Shown: positions 21,241 through 32,085 of the stretch, piece by piece | Layout of the letters: each line of letters opens with the position of its first letter | Numbering within the stretch: the first letter of the stretch is position 1 | NCBI GenBank assembly: GCA_033220425.1 | Contig: CM065648.1 | Location: forward strand, 1-64,000 | Direction: 5' to 3' | Source of the DNA: Lepraria neglecta | Taxonomy: Eukaryota; Ascomycota; Lecanoromycetes; Lecanorales; Stereocaulaceae | Length of the DNA: 64,000 nt | The notes under the pieces: generated by a model | Seen by the model: the letters and a program-made list of their open reading frames with translations, nothing else | What the model was told of the DNA's origin: nothing | Databases searched by the model: none | Program-made: the position numbers and the translations under genes

Positions 21241-24200
21241 TTCCGGAGGTTCCTAAGAGGTTCCCAGGTGTTTTCGGTATTATCGTACCCTTTCTATTTA
21301 ACTAGATACTTCTAATCAACCTGATTTAGAATCCTCTCGACCTCGAACTCCGTTTCTTCTTTAACGTTATAATAAAATATTTCCTATAAGGGTATATTAG
21401 AGTCTACTAGCTCTAAGAGTAAGATATAGAATACCGGATATACCCTAGTATTAGGTAGAAGCTCGAGTTTATAGTTAATAGGTCCTTTTACCTATTTAAT
21501 TAAGAATAGTCCGACCTTAATATAATCCAGTTTCTTACTTAGTCTCGTCGTTCTTATATTTTTTATTAGGAGGTATACTTTATCCCCCTTCTTTAGCTGA
21601 GGAATATTCTTTCTTTTCTTATTAATTCGTTCCTTTAGTTTAGAATTTAAGCTTTTAATAGATCTTTATATATCTTTATATAAATTCTTTAGCTTATCTA
21701 CCTTTACTAAGGCTTTTTCTATATTAGGTCCCTCTCTAGGTTATAGAAAAGTATTTATATTCTTTCTATAATTAGTAAAGAATGGTATCAGCTTTATTAT
21801 ATCTAATATCTTATTATTATATACCAGTTATACTATTAGAAGTAGTAATACCTAGTTATCCTATTTCTAGTTGACGTAGTACCTAAGGTACGCTTCTATT
21901 GTCTGATTTGCACGTTCTATTTATCTATCTATCTATAGATAGTATACTATTAATATCCTTAGTTTCGTTCTAATTACTCCGATAAGTATCTTCTAGTAAT
22001 TAGATATAAAGAGCTTGTCTCTATCTAATATAATTGACTTTAGTATACTATAATCCCTTATCAGCCTGTCTAATAATATGAATACTAGCTGATCTACTTT
22101 ATAGGTTTCCTTGAAAGGTACTATAATAGTATACTTTATTAGTTTATCTATAATGACTATAATTAAATCGAAGGTATCCTAAGTAGCTGGATCCTTAGAT
22201 AGTAGTAACTTAACTATAAAGTCTATTATAATATTGTCCTATAGTGATTCTAGAACTAGTATAAATTGTATTTGTCCATATTTGGTATATCATATAGACT
22301 TGTTCTGCTGGTATTGAATATATTCTTTAATATATTATTCAACGCGCGCTCAAAGCTTTAGCGCCGCGTATCCCCTTTCTAGGAGCTCTATTATTTTAGC
22401 GACTCCCGGATAACCTTATAATAGGTCGTCGTAGTAATCCCTAACTACTTCCTCTATATATTGCTCAGGTAGATAAGTCTTTTCCCGGTATTTAAGCAAT
22501 ACCGTATCCGGCTAATCCTTTCTTAGGATTGTTACAAATATATTATCTTCGTAGGCCTTTACGATCCTGTTAGTTATATTAGGTCCTATTATACGAAGGG
22601 TTATAGCTAATACCTAGTATAGTACTAATAATCTATCAGCTTCTTTCTTTAGGATTAGTCGTTCCGTAATATTCTTTTCTTCTATATAGTCTAATCGTCT
22701 ACTAAGGGCATCTACTCGACTATTATCCTTTCCTAGGGTATAGGTTATCTTAAACTTATATTAACCTAGTAGTTCTAACTATCGGACCTATTATCTATTT
22801 AACTCCTTTATTATTATAAAGTTAAGAAGGTTCTTATAGTCTATAAAGATAGTTAAGTCTAAGTAGCTTTCTACGTATACTCGCCAGTTCTAAAGTATAT
22901 ATACTACGGTAAGTAACTCCTTGTCGTGTATATTATAGTTCTATTCTATTACTAATATCTTCCTTAAATAGTAGGTAACTAGATACTATTTTTAGTCTTT
23001 TATCTAGTATAAGTATACTCCTATTATAAGATCCGATATATCCGTTTCGATACGAGCTGGCTCGTTTATTTAAAAGGTATAGAGTACTAGTAGATCTATA
23101 TATACTTTCTTTAATGTATTGAATGATTTCTATTAGTCTTTTCCTTATATAAACCCGATATCTTTCTTCGTAATATCTGTTAGTAGTAGTACTTTCTTGG
23201 AGTAGCCCTCGATGAACTTCCTGTTAAAGTTGGCAAATCCTAAGAAGCTTTGTACTGCTTTGACGTCCTGTAGTATAGGCTATTTAGCTATAGCCTTAAT
23301 CTTCTCCGGGCTTATACTAATACCTTTTATACTAACTATAAATCCTAGAAACTCTACTAATTCCCTGTAGAATTCGTACTTTTCTGGTTTAAGAAGAAGT
23401 TTCGCTTATAATAGGTATCTAAGGACATCCTATATATACGTAATATATTCTTTCTTATTCTTAGAATAAATTAGTATATTATCGAGGTACGCTATCGCTG
23501 TTCGATCTAAGTATACTCGTATAATATTATTAATAAGTACTTAGCAGGTTACTAGTGCGTTGGTGAGTCTAAACGGTATTACTAGATACTTATAATAGCT
23601 ATATCTTGTTTGGAAGGTAGTTTTCTATTCTTCGCCTCCTTTCATCCGAATTAGGTTATATATACCTCTAAGATCCAGTTTAGTAAATATCTTTGCTTTC
23701 CCGAGCCGATCCTATAGCTCGCCGATATTAGGTAAAGGATATCTATTCTTAATTATAATATCGTTCAACTTTTAATAGTTAATATATAGTTATAAGCTTC
23801 CGTCCTTCTTTAGTACAAAGAGGATTAGGTAACCTACTAGTAATTTAGATTCTCGAATAAATCCTTTTTTAAGGTTCTTATTAATATACCCGCGAAGTAC
23901 TTTAAGTTCCTTTTCTAATAATACGTAAATAGGTCTAAATATTAGTTACTTACCAGGTTCGAGTTCGATCTTATAATCCTATAGCTAATACTTAGGTAAT
24001 ACTTCTATATTTATCTCTTCCTCGAATAAGTATACCTATTTACTATATTCCTAAGGGATAGAGGGTATATTAGTTCCTCCCTTAACTCTTACTTTATTAT
24101 CCCGCTACCCTTTACTAGTAACTATAGAGTCGGACTACCCTTTAGTACCGTCCTTATATAAAGCTAAGGTAATATATACCTCGACCGGTCTTCGGTTCGA

Positions 24201-26365
24201 CTTCTTATCTACTATTAAATACTACTAATACGTAGGTATAATCCTAGTAATATTTCTGGATTAATCTATCTTAAGTACTCCTCGAGCCTAATTAATTATT
24301 AGGTTATACTTCTTTAACCAAGGTATTCCTAAAATTATATAATAGATAGCTATCCTAATAATATTAAAGGTAATCTCCTTATAGTAGCGCTAAATTATAA
24401 TAGGTAATAAAAGTATCTCTTCGTCTACCTTTCCTATTAATAGTATTAACCTATTAGCTATCTAAAGATTATACTACTGCGACTTCTTTCGAGTTAGTAT
24501 TCTAGTTATTCGTACTAAGTCTCGCGAGATAAAGTTTCTAGTAGCTCTAGAATCTATTATCGCAATAGTCCGCTGTCCGTTAACAATTACCGGTATCTTT
24601 ATATATGTATTATATTGCGCGGAATACAGATATTATTTAGGGGTTAACATATTGATCTCCTTATAGCTACCCCTGCCATAAGGGATTACTCTTTTCCCTG
24701 TACGGGGAGGAATCCTGTAAGCTACTTCTCGAACTTGTGTTTCTTGCAGTTATCGTATAAATATATATACTACTATTATAGGTAGTACTGGTTTGCTTCT
24801 AGACTCTAACGTCTTATTTAGTTTCGGTAGTATACTTCTTCCTCGTCTTTCTTATGTAGAAAGTAGCTTAGTTATCGCTTTCTTACTAAGTACTAAGGGT
24901 ATCTATCGTCCTTATACTTATAGTACTAGTAATTACTATAGGATAATTTTATTAGAACTCCCAGTTCTTTTCTGCGGTTAATTCTATAATAGTTATAACT
25001 ATTTTCTATATACTATCTCCAGTAGACTTCCTTGTATTTAGGGTAATAGTAGTTATACCTAAAGTCTAAGATACTAAAATCGTTCCAGAATTCTTTTAGT
25101 CTTTCTTCCTCTAAGTATTCTCTCTTCTCCTTAGATATAGTAGATCTAGGTTCAGGTATTATCGGTAGTCCTTTTCTTTTGATTATAACCTCCTATTCCG
25201 ATTCTTCCTTATCCTAATCCTGCTTAGGTTACTTTCCCTAGGTGTTACTACTATCTCTAATATATAGCTTCCCTATCTAAGTATTAGCTTTATTCGTAAA
25301 GCTATTATTAGAGAACTCCTTGTCTCCCAAGTTAGATTCCTCTTCTTATTACTAACCGTAGACTTCGTTCTATATTAGTAAGATTCTACTAGAATCACTA
25401 TCCTAGTCCTGTACTTTTTCTAGTATCTTCAGCTACTGTCGATATACTATATTTTTCGACTTATAGTCTCTGGTGAAGTAGCCCGGTTTGCTATAGCTAT
25501 AATACGTGAGTATTTTCTTCCTGCCCCCTTGCTGCTTCTTACCCCTAGCTAGCCCTCTAAAGGCCTATTTACCTTTCTTCTCCGTAAAATCTAGTTCTAT
25601 TAGCGCTAGTCTATAAGGGTTATATTCTTTATAATCTAGGCGGTAGCTCTTCGATTTAGTAAAAAAGCTTAAGTATCCTATCCCGCCGACTCCTCCGTCG
25701 TACCTTTTTTCTATAGTCCTTTTAAATAACTTATTATTAATTTCGATTACTTCTTTAATTAGTTTATTAAGGGTATTAAGAATAATTCCTATCCTTATAA
25801 GTTCGTCCTTAATATTATCCTTTAGACCTCTTTAGTATATAGTTATTAATACGTTATCGTCCTAGTCAGTTTTTACTATATACTACTAGAACTAAGTTGA
25901 ATACTCCGATATAGACTTCTTCTAAGTCAAGTACTAGATAGTTCGTATTACTATATTAACTTTATTAGATAGTCCGAATATATAGCAGATTTCAAGCCTA
26001 AATATTACTATACTTTCTATCTACTACTTAATCTTACTATCCTTATTATTATCTTCTATATACTTCTTTAGGAATAGATTAACCTACTTTTAGACTCTTC
26101 TATATAAGTAAGTGATAGCGAAGGTAGGATATCTCTATATAGGTATAAGGTCCCCTTAGAACTTCAGATACAATAATACCTAGGATAGCTATCCCTCGAG
26201 CTTATCCCTCTCTCTATAGTATAAGTCAGGCTAGGCTATCTTAATATACCTGCTAAGTCCTTCGTTAATAGTAGGGCGTCTCTATCCGCTTCCTCCTCCT
26301 AAGGAGCTTAGAGTAGGTACCCTAGGGTCTCTTAGTATAGTACTTATCTTTAAGGGTGCTTAAAG

Positions 26366-26878
26366 TGTTACGAACCACGTTGCGTGCGGTGGTCCGTTAT
26401 ATATAGATTGATTCTTAATAGGGATAGAGGTACAATAGAGTAAGAGGGTAAAGCAGGCTTCAAGTAATACTAAGCGGGTCTAGTATATAATCAGATGATA
26501 TATGTTTAGTGCCTAGCCTAAGAGATCTATCGTATATAGTAAACAATTGAATAGCAAGTTGAGCACGATGCTCCAAGTGGTAAGCAGTACTCCGTATATA
26601 TAGACATACGAAATCCATGCCAAGCATTCCTGATCGCACTGGTCGCACTGATCGCACCGCGCTTATTGCGACCACTGCGCTCATCGCTTAACATGCCAAG
26701 CCTTCTTGATCGCACTGATCGCACTAATCGCACCGCGCTTATTGCGACCACTGCGCTTATCGCTTAACATGCCAAGCCTTCAGGGTCTATCCGAGTCGGA
26801 CACCGATTCGTCGACTCGAACCATGACGGGCGCTACGCTCCTTGAGCGCATCCCTGATCATGTTTCCTGATCGTAACA
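26366..26878 (-). repeat. Ty3 element 1, 5' LTR
   Basis: 513 bp. Two internal units of about 65 bp (26630-26765) repeat GATCGCAC and GCGACCACTGCGC. Short frames here are LTR artefacts. Confidence 0.9.
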
Positions 26879-26929
26879 GATACGAGCAATAGTGAGCCTG
26901 CTACAAAGGCAGTCAAATCGATAAAGTTA

Positions 26930-27340
26930 TGACCTATCGAACCCTGAGGCCTACTAAATAATGGATTAGTAGAGTGACTCCTTTGTGAGTTAATTGGAAA
27001 ACACCTTAATAAAGGCAAGACGGACTACTAGGTAGATACTACTGGGCAGATCTAGTAGGAGAGGTAGCTACTTAGCTGCTGTACTGAAGGATCGCTGTGA
27101 TAGCGGGCTAGTAGGAGACCTACTGAGTGATGGATTAGTAGGAGACTCGTTTATAAGTTAAAAGGAAAGACCTTGATAAAGGCAAGACAGACTACTAGGT
27201 AGATACTACTAGGCAGACCCTAGTAGAAGAAGCAGCTACTGAGCTGGATGATCGCCATGATGACGGATTAGTAGGTGACGCAGCTACTATACTGGACTAT
27301 CGCTATGATAGCGGACCAGTAGGAGACCTACTAAATAATG
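26930..27340 (+). repeat. About 200-bp tandem repeats in copia copy 2
   Basis: Units starting GGAGACCTACTGAGTGATGG or CCTACTAAATAATGGAT recur at about 26952, 27116 and 27326, each with AAGGCAAGAC.GACTACTAGG and GATCGC..TGAT steps. They occupy the place of the missing gag-integrase region. Confidence 0.7.
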
Positions 27341-27466
27341 GATCGGTAGGATGACTTGATCGAAAAGTTAAATATAATTCTAGATGAAGAATCGGAGGAG
27401 AATAGCTCTATGGACGAGCGTAATTCTCCATCCCGATACGCTACGCTTGTAGTAGTGCCAAAAGGA

Positions 27467-27560
27467 CGCTAGATATATAGCAGGACGCTAGATATATGGC
27501 ATGTCGCTGGATATATACCAAGTCGCTAGATGCATGGCAGGTCGCAGAATGATCGCCAAG
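27467..27560 (+). repeat. 19-bp tandem repeat in copia copy 2
   Basis: Four to five units like AGGACGCTAGATATATGGC between 27467 and 27560, next to the linker before RT. Copia copy 1 has no such array at the matching place. Confidence 0.75.
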
Positions 27561-29266
27561 ATGGTGTATTAGTAGGAGACTTAATCCCGGATAAAGAATC
27601 AGGAGGGAATAGCTCTATAGACGAGCGTAATTCTCTATCCCGGACTGCTACGCCTAATAAAGAGGTAGTAGTATCAATTAATAATATAGTGGAGCTAGTA
27701 GGTAGAAGAACCTGACTACGTGATAGAATTATCGACAGGGTCGATTACACCAGTATCAATAAGGATTATATCTATAAGCAAGGTCCGCGAGCTTATATAA
27801 TAGTAGTACTCGAGGTATTGCGGGAGGGTGACCAACCCCATTAGGATTGCTATATAAGGAACTACTAAGCTATAATCAAGCTATACGGTTACTATAGAAA
27901 AATGAGTGGTAGAAGGCTATAGATACCGAAATAAACTCTTATAAAGAGAATAGTATATAGAAAGTAATTCTAATAGGGAATTAGAAGATACTAATAGGAA
28001 AGTAGGTCTTTAAGATTAAGTAAGGCCCGGATAGGAGTATTATAAAATATAAGGCGCGTTAGGTAGTATATAGATATAAGCAAATCTATAGTATTGACTA
28101 TAATAATATATAGGCCGGAGTAGTAAGACCTATATCGATAAGAGTACTATTTACTTAAGTAGCTATTAAGGATAAGTATATATATTAGATAGATATAGTA
28201 ACGGTATTTCTTTATGGATTCTTGGATAAGGAGATCTATATAGAATTACTATATAGATATAAGTAGCTAGGAAAAGCCTGCAAGTTACAGAAGGCTCTAT
28301 ACGGACTTAAGCAATTACTAAGAGTCTAGTATAGGGTTATTAGATTATTTCTGCAGGATCTAGGGTTTAAATCAATATTATCGGATAATAGTATTTTCCT
28401 ATATCGAGTTACCGGATTAAAGATCACGGTCTATATAGATAACCTATTAATCTTCGGGGTAGATATTAAATAGATCAATTAGATTAAGGATAAACTCAAG
28501 CAGGGGTTTAAGATAATAGACCTAGGGGAAGCTCGGTATTACCTAGGAATAGAGATTAAGCGTGATCGAAAAGCCAGAACGATCACCCTAAATCAGACTA
28601 TCTACTTTAAGAAGGTACTAGACTGATTTAGGATGAAGGATTGCTATAGCGTATTAAAACCTATAGATCCTACGGTACCAAATCATATAATAGCTACGGA
28701 GCAAGGCTACTAAGCCAGCAAGGAGATGATGCAAGAATATATATTAATTATCGGATTATTAATCTACGGGTAGATAATAACGAGACCAGATTTTTCTTTT
28801 GCAATATTAGTCGCTAGTTACTATATAAGTAACCCGACGGAGTAGTATATAAAGATTACAAGACAAATACTGCGATATCTTAAGGCTATAGTTAATATAG
28901 GAATTATATTCAGCGCAAGGGGTAGATTATATATCAAGGGGTATTTAGATTCTAACTTTAGTAGTCTAATTGATAGCAGATACTCAACCAGTAGTTACTT
29001 GTTCATACTAGGTACTAGGCCCATCTTATAGGGGAGTAAGCGACAGTGATATATCGCTGTATTATCCACGGAGGCAGAATACTATACGCTTAATAAGGCT
29101 AGACGAGAAGCCTTATAGATTAAGAAGCTGTTAACCGAGTTAGAGATACCGCGACCTGACAGCAGCATTCCCATCCACCAGGATAACAGGGTATCTCGCC
29201 AGCTAGTAGAGAACCCTGTATGGTATCGACGTACCAAGCACATCGATATCGTTGGCTGAGTGGGAG

Positions 29267-29481
29267 TGTTGAAAATGGGTAGCCTTCGATATTACATGGT
29301 GGTTGCCGGGCCAATAACTAAGCGAGCATGCCAAGGCGCTAGTAGATAGGAGAGGAAATCTCTGCGTTCGTAGCTAGATTTTCGGAGACAATCAAGCAGT
29401 ATATACATTCAGATGACATGTTTGCATGGACTTGATTCATGATACTATCCAATCACATCGATCGTCCTGGAGATTTCAATA
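29267..29481 (+). repeat. Copia copy 2, 3' LTR
   Basis: 215 bp, preceded by GGCTGAGTGGGAG and followed by the GTATA target duplication. Confidence 0.9.
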
Positions 29482-29486
29482 GTATA

Positions 29487-29743
29487 GAAGGTATTAGTAT
29501 AAGCCCTAAGAAGATCAAGGCTATAGCGGAATAGCCTATACTATAGGACGTTAAGGCAGTATAGAGCTTCTTAGGATTTACTAACTTTAATAGGAAGTTT
29601 ATCAAGGGCTATTTAAAGAAAGTACTACCTCTAATAGATATTATAAGAAAGGATATTAGGTTTATATAGAGAGAAGATTAATAGAAGGTATTTAAAATAC
29701 TAAAGAAAGTATATATAGATCTACTAGTACTTTATGTTATAGG
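29487..29743 (+). mobile_element. Ty3/gypsy element 3, RT/RNase H part right of copia copy 2, fossil
   Basis: Plus-strand reading ISPKKIKAIAE, SFLGFTNFNRKFI is the RT thumb / RNase H junction of Ty3 elements and continues 19448-19648. It stops abruptly at 29743. Confidence 0.7.
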
Positions 29744-30025
29744 CGTACCTCGTAGCCTCCTAGTCAGCCCTATCGGACCTTCGGGCCGAGCTCAGGGGTT
29801 GCTGCCTATATATATCCTTCGCTCGCTCTACATAGTTTTCTGTAATAGGAACCTGTAGCAATGTAAAATCAAGTATAGTAGTAGGTTTGTACCAAGACTA
29901 ATTCTCGAGGAGTCTATGAGGAGGGGGGACGAAAACCCCCTATTAAATAATGAGCGCACGGGACTCGTAGCGCTAACGCACGCCAAGCGTACTATAGTCG
30001 CGAGCCAACCAAGACTTTGCCAAGC
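29744..30025. other. Unassigned 280-bp block replacing part of Ty3 element 3
   Basis: GC-richer DNA between the RNase H start and the chromodomain of element 3, where about 1.6 kb of RNase H/integrase would be expected. It begins TGTTATAGGCG and ends GCCAAGCCTTCTATTATA, so it could be a solo LTR combined with a deletion, but I see no clean target duplication. Confidence 0.35.
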
Positions 30026-30340
30026 CTTCTATTATAGACTATTCTTAATTAAATAGGTAAAAGGATCTATTAACTATAAACTAGATCTCCCGTCTAACGC
30101 TAAAGTATATCCGGTATTCTATATCTTACTCCTAGAGCTAGTAGACTCTAATATACCCTTATAGGAAATATTTTATTATAAGGTTAAGGAAGAAAACAAG
30201 TTTAAAGTTAAGAGGATTCTATATAAGGTAGATTAGAACTATTTAGTTAAATAGAAAGGGTACGACGATACCGAAAATACCTAGGAGCCGCTTAGGAACC
30301 TTACGAACTGCTAGGGGCTTCTATAAGAGTTTCGTAAACG
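30026..30340 (+). mobile_element. Ty3/gypsy element 3, chromodomain end of pol, fossil
   Basis: Plus strand encodes integrase C-terminus and a chromodomain (NYLVK, KGYDDTENT, then LRNL.NC). Closely related to 21250-21420 of element 1 in the opposite orientation. Confidence 0.75.
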
Positions 30341-30800
30341 GGATTAAACGTCGACTAGTCGAAGGTCTCAGGGATTTCGAACTGCTCGGACGAGACGTTA
30401 AATATTAAATCGTCGGGAATAGTAGCGGAAGACCGCTAGTTATCCTCTAACTCCGTAATGTTCTAGAGCTCCCTTTTAATAAGCTTCCGCTTCTCTTCTT
30501 CTGCGTGCTCGTATTAAGTTTATTAGCGTATTAGCTTCCCTTGAAGCCGAACCAACTCCTCAGTAGTCCAAGCTATTTCCTCGCGCATAGATTTTAACTC
30601 GAGCTACGCTTTCTTTCGTTCATTTTCGATATAACGTATTTCAAGGGGTGACACCACAAGGTCACACTTCCTACCTCTACTGACGCAGTTAGAACAGCGG
30701 TCAGAATCGGCGCCAACCAAATACTACTTGTTATCAGTAGCATAACGACTACAGGGACGTATCACAACTTCGATGAGTTTATAAGAGAGCTCCTTTCGGC
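30330..30800 (-). other. Antisense zinc-cluster/coiled-coil reading frame in Ty3 element 3 (fossil)
   Basis: Homologue of 20720-21240. On the minus strand it shows CSNCVSRGRKCDLVV (C-x2-C-x6-C, like half of a Zn2Cys6 cluster), a charged helical region (MREEIAWTTEEL) and FNVSSEQFE near the end. Its 3' end overlaps or abuts the chromodomain end of pol on the other strand. Less RIP-mutated than the element 1 copy, though still broken. Confidence 0.6.
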
Positions 30801-30888
30801 GAACGGCCGGGTCCTTTAATTGTTTAGTTCTTTGGGGTAGCATAAAGGATGGATGGTTTCTCGGGACTAGAAATCTGGAGGGAGCTAG

Positions 30889-31263
30889 TATTAGAACCAG
30901 TGGTTCTGACAGGACTGTCGCGGAGGACCAAGAGACTCCGGACAGGACGGTTGGATCGCACGGATCGCAGCGGTCGCAGATGCGATCATTGCGATCAATA
31001 CGATCATGGAAGGCTTGGCGGGATTTCCTATTACTATATATGCAGAGTACTGCTCACCACTTGGAGCATCGTGCTCAACTTATCTATTGTACTTTATTAC
31101 ATACGATAGATCTCTCAGGCTAGGTACTGAACATATATCACCTGATCATATACCAGACCCGCTTAGCAATCACTTGAAGCCTGCTTCACCTCTTGTGTAC
31201 TTAGTACCTCCATCCCCATTGAGAACAATCTATATACGATACCGGTACGCACGGTTCGTAATA
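30889..31263 (+). repeat. Ty3 element 3, 3' LTR
   Basis: About 375 bp beginning TATTAGAACCAGTGG after a purine-rich tract (GGAGGGAGCTAG) and ending GTTCGTAATA. The second half matches the element 1 LTR (CACTTGGAGCATCGTGCTCA and neighbours). This LTR is only lightly RIP-mutated. Its right side abuts a Tc1/mariner transposase. Confidence 0.7.
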
Positions 31264-31267
31264 TATA

Positions 31268-31531
31268 GTAAAGAAATGGAAGGAAAAGGAGGGCCTAAAG
31301 CACTATTTTAACTGCCCGTCATCTCTAGATCTAGCCTCTATAGAGAATTGCTGGCAGCCCCCGAAATAGCTACTTAGGAAGACGCTGCATTGGGACGATC
31401 CTACTACGCGGGCGATTATTGATAAGGGCTGGGAGTATATTTCGATCCTCTTTATTAATAAGCGTGTAAATACTATGCCGGCGAGGCTCCAGGCCGTTAT
31501 AGAGGGCCAAGGTGCTATAACTGGCTATTAG
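31268..31531 (+). pseudogene. Tc1/mariner-type transposase, C-terminal fragment
   Basis: 88 codons in one plus-strand frame, starting VKKWKEKEGLKHYFNCPSS and ending GQGAITGY then TAG at 31529. The LDLASIENCWQ string corresponds to the last catalytic block (usually SPDLNPIENCW) of the DD34D-type catalytic domain, followed by the family's usual tail (RVNTMPARLQAVI). One in-frame TAG at the QPPK/LLRK junction replaces an expected CAG. Everything 5' of this point is missing because Ty3 element 3 was inserted or recombined at 31263. DNA transposon remnant; it cannot move by itself. Confidence 0.7.
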
Positions 31532-31840
31532 ATAGGCGGTAATATCGGGGTGTGTGAAGAATTTATGGGGGTGGGGGCCCCCTCGCTTAGCAGACCTCGG
31601 TGAACGGATTCTTATATCACCCGCGAGCCCGGGAAGTAAGATTAATTTCCCTCCAAACTTTTTTTGGTTAGGGAGATCCTTTCTAGAGGCCCTTGTCCTT
31701 AAAATTCGGCTCCCGGGGGACCCGTCCGGGCGGTCGGCTAACTTTCCCAAAAAAGTGGGTCATATAGGGGTAAGTATAGGTAGACGCTTAGCTCGTACAC
31801 GTCTGAAGAAGGCGGCAAGGCTCCGCTTTTGCATTCATAC
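31532..31840. other. Probable Tc1/mariner 3' flank, no gene
   Basis: Contains a G/C homopolymer run (GTGGGGGCCCCC) and a T-rich stretch. Overlapping frames on both strands (31370-31750 minus, 31554-31871 plus) have no recognisable similarity, and the first overlaps the transposase tail antisense. I looked for a terminal inverted repeat and could not assign one. Confidence 0.4.
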
Positions 31841-32009
31841 TGTCAAGGGCCAGCCTAGAGTCAAGTCATAGGGGTAGAATAGATGATGATATGGAATCTA
31901 GAGGAGGAAGCTATATACAGACGCGCTGAAGGTAAACAATAGTAGCTGCCAAGCTGCCTAGCCTAATAGGGCTAGCGGTGGAAGACCATGGAAGGCCAAG
32001 GCCGTAACA
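31841..32009 (+). mobile_element. Solo LTR (related to Ty3 element 2), intact target duplication
   Basis: 169 bp, TGTCAAGGGCCAGCC..GGCCAAGGCCGTAACA, flanked on both sides by CATAC (31836-31840 and 32010-32014). No internal region remains, so LTR-LTR recombination removed it. It ends 76 bp before the F-box gene start codon. Confidence 0.85.
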
Positions 32010-32085
32010 CATACCATCGCCGCTGCGTGCACCTATATCACAACCAACATTCTCAGATAGTGAAGGCCCAGTAGCGACGTCGGCC

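Larger units (their letters stand above)
20144..26878 (-). mobile_element. Ty3/gypsy chromovirus (element 1), nearly full-length fossil
   Basis: 513-bp LTRs at 20144-20656 and 26366-26878 (TGTTACGA..TCGTAACA) are flanked by the target duplication GATAC (20139-20143, 26879-26883), inside copia copy 2. Coding is on the minus strand: gag (about 26300-25400), knuckle near 25500, protease near 24550, RT with AYLDNILIYS at about 23515-23480, RNase H, integrase, and a chromodomain (KGYDNTENTWEPL) near 21310-21265. Chromodomain-bearing Ty3 elements (chromoviruses) target heterochromatin. Between the chromodomain and the 3' LTR lies a reading frame on the opposite strand, listed separately. Complete in layout but broken in very many places by RIP. 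Confidence 0.88.
19654..29481 (+). mobile_element. Ty1/copia element (copy 2), internally deleted fossil with nested Ty3
   Basis: LTRs are at 19654-19870 and 29267-29481, flanked by the target duplication GTATA (19649-19653, 29482-29486). Same family as copia copy 1. Removing the nested Ty3 (20144-26878) leaves only about 3.1 kb: a short gag start, tandem-repeat DNA (about 26930-27560), the linker before RT, then RT/RNase H (27960-29230). Most of gag, protease and integrase are missing, so this copy was non-autonomous. It preserves the empty site that defines the Helitron. Heavily broken. Confidence 0.88.

Noticed and set aside
26460-27018. Short minus-strand frames in the Ty3 LTR and flank
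   Set aside because: Lie in a 513-bp LTR with internal repeats; the paired LTR has no conserved frame.
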